DNA of 5,071 nucleotides from Aquificaceae bacterium (GTDB lineage: Bacteria; Aquificota; Aquificia; Aquificales; Aquificaceae), in contig WGFS01000159.1 in the NCBI GenBank assembly GCA_015492115.1, positions 1-5,071 on the forward strand. Reading direction: 5' to 3'. This document shows, piece after piece, positions 1-4,514 of the stretch (its first letter is position 1; each line of letters begins with the position of its first letter). The position numbers and the translations under genes are program-made. The notes below the pieces were generated by a model, which was given only the letters and a program-made list of their open reading frames with translations, made no database searches and had not been told where the DNA came from.

Positions 1-289
1 CCCTACCTTCTCTGACGAGCCTGGCTCCCACGTAGAGGGAAGAGTTCTTCTTCTTCAGAACGCTTGAGGGAGGTTCATGAAAATCAACGTTTTCCGGTGC
101 GTGGACTATTTCAAGAAGAGGGTTGTCAAGCTCTCCAGCCTTCCTGAGAATGTTCTCTATCTTTTCACCGTCTCCAACAAGAAAGACCCTGTAGCCGAAC
201 TCCCTGACCGCTAAGATTCCGCCCCTGACTATCTCTAAGGGTGCGTAGTCTCCGCCGTTGCAGTCAAGGGCAAAGCTGTAATGTTCCAT
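1..289 (-). CDS. plsX: Phosphate acyltransferase PlsX, N-terminal part (runs off left edge)
   Basis: PlsX converts acyl-ACP and phosphate into acyl-phosphate, the donor used by PlsY in the first step of bacterial phospholipid synthesis. Only the first 96 codons are in the window. Translation from ATG 289-287 begins MEHYSFALDCNGGDYAP, which matches the PlsX opening strand and glycine-rich motif (usually DAMGGDxAP). Further on, FLVGDGEKI (about residues 36-44), IVHAPENV and the stretch KKKNSSLYVGARLVREG near the window edge match the family's HAxE and K-x-SS-hxxA/G-xxhVxxG pattern. The usual Met of the MGGD motif is Asn11 here. The start ATG shares one base with the rpmF stop (TGATG). The nearest purine-rich tract is too far upstream to be a normal ribosome site, so translation is probably coupled to rpmF. 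The family is about 330 residues, so roughly 70% is missing beyond the edge. Confidence 0.93.
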   Translation of the reverse strand, partial: MEHYSFALDCNGGDYAPLEIVRGGILAVREFGYRVFLVGDGEKIENILRKAGELDNPLLEIVHAPENVDFHEPPSSVLKKKNSSLYVGARLVREGR

Positions 290-480
290 CAGTCAACGCT
301 GATAATTTCCCTTCCCCTGTAGTGTCCACAGTAAGGACATACCCTGTGGGGAAGTATCCTCTCTCCACAGTTGGGACACTCACTAAGGGAGGGAATTCTC
401 CTCCTGAACTTGTTGAAGAAGTTCTGAGATCTCCTCTGATTCCTTCTCCACTTTGAAGTCTTTGCCTTTGGAACAGCCAT
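289..480 (-). CDS. rpmF: 50S ribosomal protein L32 (zinc-binding form)
   Basis: L32 is a small protein of the large ribosomal subunit. The 63-residue product has the diagnostic start MAVPKAKTSKWRRNQRRS, a basic first half, and two CxxC pairs (C35/C38 and C48/C51) that form a zinc ribbon. It is therefore the zinc-binding type and not the cysteine-free paralogue found in some bacteria. Its length is normal for the family. The start is clear: AGGAGG lies 6 bases upstream of ATG, and this site overlaps the stop codon of the upstream DUF177 gene. The stop overlaps the plsX start by one base. The order yceD-rpmF-plsX is widely conserved and supports all three calls. Confidence 0.98.
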   Translation of the reverse strand: MAVPKAKTSKWRRNQRRSQNFFNKFRRRIPSLSECPNCGERILPHRVCPYCGHYRGREIISVD

Positions 481-486
481 TACGAA

Positions 487-492
487 CCTCCT
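487..492 (-). promoter_or_regulatory. Ribosome binding site of rpmF, overlapping the upstream stop
   Basis: On the minus strand AGGAGG is followed by six bases and the rpmF ATG. The first two bases of AGGAGG are the last two of the TAG stop of the DUF177 gene (491-493). Termination of one gene and initiation of the next are thus placed for coupling. Confidence 0.85.
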
Positions 493-994
493 ATCCGGTG
501 AGCAGGTCTTTTAGTATAGCAAATCTGGGGTCTGTGTGGTGCTCCTTTTCCTCTTCAAATATCACCGCATGGTAAACTCCGGAACAGTCGGGTCTGCACA
601 GGGGCTTCATGGGAACGCTGAGGAGTATCTCTTCCCTGACGAGGTCCTCAAGGACAATGACGTCTGGCTCTTCCATAAAGGAGACATCAAGGTCCTCGGG
701 AGAGAGGGAAAGATGTTCTTCCCTCGGGTAGTACTCTATATGCTTCTTTCTCTCCTGAGACAGGTCTTTCTCAAAGAGTCCCAGACACCTGCTACACTCA
801 AGCTCAACGCTTCCCACCATCTTCAGGCTGACGTTGTATCCCTCCTTGTCCTTCTCAATCCTGAGTAGAACCTCCACAGGCGACCTTATCTCCCCAACCT
901 CCGCGGGCAGGGATATGTCCTCCGGAGGGATAAGGTACCTGTTTTCAAAGACATCATACTTCTCAAAGATCTCTTTCAGATTTAGGGTAACCAT
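491..994 (-). CDS. yceD: YceD/DUF177 family protein
   Basis: DUF177 proteins (YceD in E. coli) are small conserved proteins encoded just upstream of rpmF. They are linked to 23S rRNA accumulation and ribosome assembly in bacteria and plastids, though the biochemical role is not settled. The 167-residue product shows the family marks: ECSRCL (C67, C70), an acidic middle, and LLSVPMKPLCRPDCSG (C133, C137). The four cysteines may bind a metal. The C-terminal DPRFAILKDLL is the typical family ending. It has no signal peptide or membrane segment. ATG at 994 is preceded by GGGAAGTGAG, an acceptable ribosome site, and no better start is seen upstream. It is the first gene of the leftward operon, with a candidate promoter at 1026-1054. 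The function is known only by family; the family assignment is secure. Confidence 0.93.
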   Translation of the reverse strand: MVTLNLKEIFEKYDVFENRYLIPPEDISLPAEVGEIRSPVEVLLRIEKDKEGYNVSLKMVGSVELECSRCLGLFEKDLSQERKKHIEYYPREEHLSLSPEDLDVSFMEEPDVIVLEDLVREEILLSVPMKPLCRPDCSGVYHAVIFEEEKEHHTDPRFAILKDLLTG

Positions 995-1025
995 GGCTCA
1001 CTTCCCTTGGTATGGATTTCTATTT

Positions 1026-1054
1026 AATATAGTTTTCCCACCTATCTCTTGCAA
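1026..1054 (-). promoter_or_regulatory. Candidate sigma-70 promoter of yceD-rpmF-plsX
   Basis: Reading leftward, TTGCAA (1054-1049) is followed by 17 bases and TATATT (1031-1026), which matches the -10 consensus at five of six bases. Transcription would start near 1019, giving a leader of about 25 bases before the ATG at 994. The -35 hexamer is self-complementary and can also serve the opposite promoter. This is motif evidence only. Confidence 0.55.
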
Positions 1055-1076
1055 ACTTGGATAAGGATATTAGAAT
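1049..1076 (+). promoter_or_regulatory. Candidate sigma-70 promoter of the DUF2892 gene
   Basis: TTGCAA (1049-1054), a 16-base spacer and TAGAAT (1071-1076, five of six matches to TATAAT) form a plausible promoter. The start would be near 1083, about 27 bases before the ATG. The -10 lies inside the palindrome at 1068-1085, so a protein bound there would block RNA polymerase. The -35 is shared with the leftward promoter. Confidence 0.5.
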
Positions 1077-1085
1077 ATTCTAATA
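1068..1085. promoter_or_regulatory. Perfect 18-bp palindrome, probable repressor operator
   Basis: TATTAGAATATTCTAATA is identical to its reverse complement over all 18 bases, and the symmetry ends at both flanks. It covers the -10 and the expected start site of the DUF2892 gene. There is no loop, so a DNA operator for a dimeric protein is more likely than an RNA hairpin. AT-rich palindromes of this kind are typical of ArsR/SmtB-type winged-helix repressors. The gene downstream belongs to a family often controlled by the BigR/SqrR/YgaV subgroup. No regulator gene is present in the window, so the identity of the binder is inferred. Confidence 0.6.
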
Positions 1086-1109
1086 AACTAATGACAGGAG
1101 GTCAGAGGT

Positions 1110-1316
1110 ATGAGTATGGATAGAGCTCTCAGGTTAACATCGGGAGTCATGCTCCTCATAGTCTTCTTCTTTGGGCTTGCTGGAAGCAACGTCAGTCTCT
1201 TCTGGAAGGCATTCGTCGTTTTCATGGCTCTCAACCAGATACAGTCAGCCTTCACGAACTGGTGTCCGGTAGTTTCTCTTTACAGAAAACTTGGCGTGAA
1301 AGAGTGCCCCTGCTGA
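1110..1316 (+). CDS. DUF2892 (YgaP-like transmembrane domain) small membrane protein
   Basis: This 68-residue protein matches the DUF2892 family, found alone or as the C-terminal membrane part of rhodanese proteins such as E. coli YgaP. It starts with MSMDRALRLTSG. Two hydrophobic helices follow (about residues 9-25 and 29-46, separated by AGSN). The family signature is NQIQSAFTNWCP followed by LYRKLGVKECPC. Cysteines are at 52, 66 and 68. YgaP-type proteins are tied to sulfur and persulfide handling; the exact role of stand-alone DUF2892 proteins is not established. AGGAGG at 1096-1101, eight bases before ATG 1110, supports the start. A second in-frame ATG six bases later is less well placed. 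A candidate promoter overlaps a palindromic operator just upstream. The SRP RNA gene begins about 15 bases after the stop. There is no rhodanese domain or regulator next to it. Confidence 0.85.
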   Translation: MSMDRALRLTSGVMLLIVFFFGLAGSNVSLFWKAFVVFMALNQIQSAFTNWCPVVSLYRKLGVKECPC

Positions 1317-1320
1317 CGTA

Positions 1321-1326
1321 TATTAT
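1321..1326 (+). promoter_or_regulatory. Candidate -10 element of the SRP RNA gene
   Basis: TATTAT (with an overlapping TATATT at 1319-1324) sits six bases upstream of the first base of the SRP RNA helix, the distance expected for a -10 box. No convincing -35 lies 16-18 bases upstream; that DNA is the 3' end of the DUF2892 gene. TTGGCG at 1291-1296 is too far away (24-base spacer). Confidence 0.45.
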
Positions 1327-1331
1327 AAAAA

Positions 1332-1408
1332 GCCCCGCAACGGGACAGGGTGAACTCCCCCAGGCCCGAAAGGGAGCAAGGGTAAGCCCGCCGTCTCGGG
1401 TGCGGGGT
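1332..1408 (+). ncRNA. ffs: Bacterial small signal recognition particle RNA (4.5S RNA)
   Basis: The RNA partners with Ffh in the signal recognition particle, which delivers nascent membrane proteins to the membrane. The apical domain is unmistakable: CAGG-CCC-GAAA-GGG-AGCA (1361-1378), the GNRA-capped helix with the symmetric internal loop that binds Ffh. Below it, CCC (about 1358-1360) pairs with GGG (1380-1382), then the asymmetric loop (TGAACT against TAAG), and GGG (1348-1350) pairs with CCC (1387-1389). Next, CGGGAC (1341-1346) pairs with GTCTCG (1393-1398, one G-U), and the closing helix is CCCCGCA (1333-1339) with TGCGGGG (1401-1407). At about 77 bases it is compact compared with the 114 bases of E. 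coli 4.5S RNA and has no Alu domain. The exact ends are inferred from the closing helix. No T-run follows, so transcription may continue into dnaX. In Bacillus subtilis the SRP RNA gene also lies just upstream of dnaX. Confidence 0.95.
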
Positions 1409-1419
1409 AAAATATTGTC

Positions 1420-2793
1420 ATGTACGTTCCCTTCGCGAGGAAATACAGACCGAGGTTCTTCAGAGAGGTAGTTGGTCAGGAAGTTCCGGTAAGGGTTCTG
1501 AAGAACGCAGTAAAGAACGACAGGGTCTCCCACGCTTACCTCTTCGCAGGACCCAGGGGTGTGGGCAAGACCACCATAGCGAGGATCCTCGCCAAATCTC
1601 TTAACTGCCTGAACCCACAGGAGGGTGAACCCTGCGGTAAATGTGAGAACTGCCAGGAGATAGACAGGGGGAACTTCCCGGACCTGATAGAGATGGATGC
1701 AGCATCAAACAGAGGTATAGACGACATCAGGGCTGTCAGGGAGGCGGTCTCCTACACTCCCATAAAGGGGAAGTTCAAGGTTTACATAATAGATGAGGCT
1801 CACATGCTGACCAAGGAAGCCTTCAACGCACTCCTGAAGACCCTGGAAGAACCACCTCCGAGGACTGTCTTCATACTCTGCACAACCGAGTACGAGAAGA
1901 TATTGCCCACCATACTCTCAAGGTGCCAGAGGATAATCTTCGGGAGGGTCAGCGAGGATAAGGTGGTTGAGTACCTGAAGAGAATATGCGAGCTGGAAGG
2001 GCTTGAGTGTGAGGAAGATGCCCTAAAATCCATAGCCCAGGCATCCGAGGGCTGTATGAGGGACGCAGCCTCACTCCTTGACCAGGCGAGCGTCTTGGGA
2101 GAGGGGAAGATTACCCGGGAGATAGTTGAGAACTTCCTCGGCATACTCAGTGCCGGCAAGGTAAGGGACTTCATGAAGCTACTCCTCAACTCTCAGGTTG
2201 ACTCAGCCCTCACCCAGCTCAACGAGCTCTACAGGAAGGGATACAACCTCTCCAAGTTCTGGGAGAGCCTTGAGGAGGAGGTCAGGAGAGCAGTACTCGT
2301 CAGGAGTATGAAGGACCCCTCCGGGGTTGTGGAGAACCCGGAAAGTTACGAAGAGTTCAAGAACTACCCTCTGGAAGCTCTCCTTTACCTTGAGAACCTC
2401 GTAAACAGGGGAAGACTGGAGGCAAGGAGCAGACCCGCCATAAAGGCTTACGAACTTGCGGTCATAAAGAGCACCATTATCAAAGAGATACTCCCCATAT
2501 CCCAGGCTCTCACGTCGGGAGTCCAACCCTCCAGCCCCGAAGGTGAAGGCAAGGCGGAGAGAAAGGATACCCTTGAGGACAGATTAAGGGAGCTCCTCTC
2601 CCCAGTAGCCTACAAAGCCCTGAGTGGCGCCCAGAGGGTAAAAAGGGACGGTGTAGAGGTCTTTCAAATAGACGAGGACACCTACAGAACTTTTAAAGAA
2701 GAGTTTGAGAACCTCAAAAAGAAATTGCCAGAGGTTGAGTTTGAGGTGCAGAAAAAAAAAGACCAGAAAGAGAGTACGACGAGTCTGTTCTGA
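1420..2793 (+). CDS. dnaX: DNA polymerase III subunit tau/gamma (clamp-loader ATPase)
   Basis: DnaX is the ATPase of the clamp loader that places the beta clamp on DNA; long forms also tether the polymerase core. The N-terminal AAA+ module is complete: FARKYRPRFFREVVGQE (5-21), Walker A GPRGVGKT (44-51), zinc module C63/C72/C75/C78, Walker B VYIIDEAH (121-128), and the SRC motif (167-169) with the arginine finger R168. The collar domain extends to about residue 365. A short polar linker (around 366-395) leads to a small C-terminal domain. The first residues match other DnaX starts, so ATG 1420 is chosen although no good ribosome site precedes it; the 3' strand of the SRP RNA ends 11 bases upstream. 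The 457-residue frame ends ten codons after nine A (2752-2760). A -1 shift there would give a 476-residue form with a more DnaX-like tail. The core assignment is certain; which C-terminus predominates is open. Confidence 0.97.
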   Translation: MYVPFARKYRPRFFREVVGQEVPVRVLKNAVKNDRVSHAYLFAGPRGVGKTTIARILAKSLNCLNPQEGEPCGKCENCQEIDRGNFPDLIEMDAASNRGIDDIRAVREAVSYTPIKGKFKVYIIDEAHMLTKEAFNALLKTLEEPPPRTVFILCTTEYEKILPTILSRCQRIIFGRVSEDKVVEYLKRICELEGLECEEDALKSIAQASEGCMRDAASLLDQASVLGEGKITREIVENFLGILSAGKVRDFMKLLLNSQVDSALTQLNELYRKGYNLSKFWESLEEEVRRAVLVRSMKDPSGVVENPESYEEFKNYPLEALLYLENLVNRGRLEARSRPAIKAYELAVIKSTIIKEILPISQALTSGVQPSSPEGEGKAERKDTLEDRLRELLSPVAYKALSGAQRVKRDGVEVFQIDEDTYRTFKEEFENLKKKLPEVEFEVQKKKDQKESTTSLF

Positions 2794-2849
2794 AGGTCAT
2801 GGAGCTCTTCAACGCCAAGGTTGTAAAGTATGAGCGAAAGAAGAAGTGA
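2752..2849 (+). other. dnaX: A9 slippage site and alternative -1 frame C-terminus of dnaX
   Basis: Nine A (2752-2760) encode Lys445-447. In the annotated frame ten residues (DQKESTTSLF) follow, then TGA at 2791. In the -1 frame 29 codons follow from 2760 to the TGA at 2847-2849. They begin RPEREYDESVLKVMELF and continue NAKVVKYERKKK. The LKVMELFNAKVVK segment resembles the amphipathic endings of other DnaX proteins, while the zero-frame tail does not. Thermus thermophilus dnaX makes two products by RNA polymerase slippage on nine A, and E. coli dnaX by ribosomal -1 shifting on A6G, so both mechanisms are precedented. GAGGTG at 2743-2748 could act as an internal Shine-Dalgarno, but it is closer to the A run than the known E. 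coli stimulator. A one-base homopolymer sequencing error is the main alternative. Confidence 0.75.
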
Positions 2850-3093
2850 GATAAAAGCGAGGATACTTACCGTAAAGGTTCCCATAAGCGAGGTTGGTTT
2901 CCTCAACTCCCTGGTGGACGGTCTTGACAGGGTAGCCCTCACAAGGACTCGCAGGAAGGGAGAGGGGATCGTGGATATAATAGCTTCTCCCGACAGGTTT
3001 GAGGAGCTCCTTCATATCGTGGAAGGCTTCAAGAAGCACGTAAAAGGACTTGAGGTTTTAGGTGAGTCAAGGTTTGAGGAGCTGGACTTCTGA
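2830..3093 (+). CDS. Small conserved protein, DUF4911-like
   Basis: The product has 87 residues, is soluble and charged, with no signal peptide, membrane helix or cysteine. The order of predicted segments is a strand (ARILTVKVP, 11-19), a helix (EVGFLNSLVDGL), a strand (VALTRTRR), a strand (GIVDIIAS), a helix (DRFEELLHIVEGFKK) and a final VKGLEVL strand, as in a small ferredoxin-like alpha/beta fold. The pattern resembles DUF4911 proteins as I remember them; this is family recall, not a search, and no function is known. ATG 2830 has only a weak AAGG about ten bases upstream. It lies inside the -1 frame tail of dnaX, whose stop is at 2847-2849, so translation may depend on coupling to frameshifted dnaX. 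GTG or TTG starts further in are not better. tldD follows after 11 bases. Confidence 0.7.
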   Translation: MSERRSEIKARILTVKVPISEVGFLNSLVDGLDRVALTRTRRKGEGIVDIIASPDRFEELLHIVEGFKKHVKGLEVLGESRFEELDF

Positions 3094-3101
3094 GGAGGTG
3101 A
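3093..3101 (+). promoter_or_regulatory. Full-consensus ribosome binding site of tldD
   Basis: AGGAGGTGA, complementary to the 3' end of 16S rRNA over nine bases, lies just before ATG 3105. Its first base is the last base of the upstream TGA stop. It fixes the tldD start and suggests strong translation within the operon. Confidence 0.85.
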
Positions 3102-3104
3102 ACC

Positions 3105-4514
3105 ATGGTCAAGGACAGGGTGAACGAGGTTAAGGAGCTGATAAAGGACAAGGCGGGATTTATCCTCTCCAACCTGCTCTCTCAGGGCGGTGAGTACGGA
3201 GAGATATTCTACGAGCGCTCAAGGACTACCAGAATGGAGCTTGAGGACAGGAAGCTGGGCAGGGTCTCCCACGGCTACGATGAGGGCGTGGGAATAAGGC
3301 TCATAAAGAAGGGCAAGACCTTTTACGGGTACACCACAGAGCCCACCTTTGAGAACCTCCTGGAGCTCGCCAAGACCCTCGCGAGGGGTGAGGGCTACGG
3401 ACCCGTTGCCATAGGGCTCAAATACATGGAGGGCTGGACGCCCGTGGTGATAGATCCGGACACCGCGGACATGAAGTTCAGAGCTGAGATACTGAGGAGG
3501 GCTGAGGATAAGGCAAGGAGCTACGGGGACAGGATAAAGCAGGTTCTATCCGTCCTCATGGACAAGACCCGTGAGGTTCTGATCGTAAACAGCCTTGGAG
3601 AGATGACGGAGGACACCCAGAAGAGGGTGGTCTTCTTCGTGGAGGTGGTCGCGAGCGACGGGGAAGTCCTCCAGAGGGGTTACGAGTCTCTGGGGGGAAG
3701 GAAGGGGTTTGAGATATTTGAGGAAACACCGCCGGAGGCGGTCGCTCAAAAGGCTGCGGAGAGGGCACTCCTCATGCTGAGCGCAAAGCCAGCACCTGCA
3801 GGTCAGTTCACCGTTGTCCTCTCCTCTCAGGCAGGGGGAACTATGATCCACGAGGCGGTGGGTCACGGGCTTGAGGCGGATCTCGTCCAGAAGGGGCTAT
3901 CGGTCTATGCGGGAAAGGTGGGCGAGAAGGTGGCGAGCGATCTGGTCACTGTTATAGACGATGCGACACTGCCCCAGCACAACGGCTCCTTCACCATAGA
4001 CGACGAGGGAGTCCCGGCACAGAGGAAGGTTCTTATAAAAGACGGCTACCTGGTGGGCTACATGTACGACAGGCTGAGGGCGATGAAGGAGGGAAGGGAG
4101 TCCACCGGAAACGGCAGGCGCCAGAGCTACGCCCACATACCCATAGTGAGGATGACCAACACTTACATAGATCAGGGTAAGGACGACCCGGAGGCGATAG
4201 TCAAGGACACCAAGAGAGGTGTTTACGTGGTGAAGATGGGCGGTGGAGAGGTGAACACCGTCACGGGGGACTTCGTCTTTGAGGTTATGGAGGGCTACAT
4301 GATAGAGAACGGGGAGATAACTTACCCCATAAGGGGTGCGACTCTAATAGGCAACGGTCCCAAGGCACTTCAGGACATAGATGCGGTGGGCAACGATCTT
4401 GGTTGGGCGATAGGCACCTGCGGTAAGGACGGACAGGGGGTTCCCGTCACTGACGCTCAGCCCACTGTGAGGATAAGACAGCTAACCCTCGGCGGGTGTC
4501 AGGTCTGCGAGTGA
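3105..4514 (+). CDS. tldD: Zinc metalloprotease TldD
   Basis: TldD is the catalytic partner of TldE (PmbA) in a cytoplasmic protease that cuts small or unfolded peptides. In E. coli it matures microcin B17 and degrades the CcdA antitoxin. At 469 residues it is close to the usual 450-480. The active-site motif HEAVGH (H249, E250, H254) within MIHEAVGHGLEAD is the TldD-specific HExxxH. The third metal ligand is expected to be Cys439 in TCGKDGQGVPV, a strongly conserved C-terminal motif. Other family blocks are GVGIRLIK (61-68), the GYMYDRLRAMKEGRESTGNGRR region (318-339), and GGGEVNTVTGDFVFEV (379-394). HExxxH shows that it is TldD and not the catalytically inactive TldE. No tldE is seen in the window. 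The final residues GGCQVCE extend slightly past the usual GG ending and overlap the end of argB on the other strand. No membrane segment is seen. Confidence 0.97.
   Translation: MVKDRVNEVKELIKDKAGFILSNLLSQGGEYGEIFYERSRTTRMELEDRKLGRVSHGYDEGVGIRLIKKGKTFYGYTTEPTFENLLELAKTLARGEGYGPVAIGLKYMEGWTPVVIDPDTADMKFRAEILRRAEDKARSYGDRIKQVLSVLMDKTREVLIVNSLGEMTEDTQKRVVFFVEVVASDGEVLQRGYESLGGRKGFEIFEETPPEAVAQKAAERALLMLSAKPAPAGQFTVVLSSQAGGTMIHEAVGHGLEADLVQKGLSVYAGKVGEKVASDLVTVIDDATLPQHNGSFTIDDEGVPAQRKVLIKDGYLVGYMYDRLRAMKEGRESTGNGRRQSYAHIPIVRMTNTYIDQGKDDPEAIVKDTKRGVYVVKMGGGEVNTVTGDFVFEVMEGYMIENGEITYPIRGATLIGNGPKALQDIDAVGNDLGWAIGTCGKDGQGVPVTDAQPTVRIRQLTLGGCQVCE

Noticed and set aside
536..868. Plus-strand open frame of 110 codons opposite yceD
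   Set aside because: It is fully antisense to the conserved DUF177 gene, and its translation resembles no protein I know.
1005..1068. Near-repeat CTTGGTATGGAT / CTTGGATAAGGAT flanking the divergent promoters
   Set aside because: The match is imperfect with an indel and could easily arise by chance; there is no further copy in the window.
1291..1306. TTGGCGTGAAAGAGTGC resembles a sigma-54 (-24/-12) promoter ahead of ffs
   Set aside because: The GG-to-GC distance is one base too long, and the sequence is coding DNA of the DUF2892 gene. A TATTAT box at the right distance from ffs fits better.
1332..1413. GC-rich hairpin followed by TAAAATATT as a terminator of the DUF2892 gene
   Set aside because: The hairpin carries the full SRP RNA signature and is not followed by a T-run.
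1252..1533. Minus-strand open frame of 93 codons across ffs and the dnaX start
   Set aside because: It runs antisense to the SRP RNA and two well-supported genes, has no ribosome site and no recognisable protein.
2761..2798. Possible hairpin (GACC-AGAA against TTCT-GGTC with a bulge) as a frameshift stimulator after A9
   Set aside because: It has only eight pairs, a three-base bulge and a 19-base loop, and it starts directly at the A run with no spacer. Too weak to report as a feature.
3546..3866. Minus-strand open frames opposite tldD, including an Arg/Pro-rich one
   Set aside because: These are antisense shadows of a G-rich coding region; tldD is unambiguous on the plus strand.
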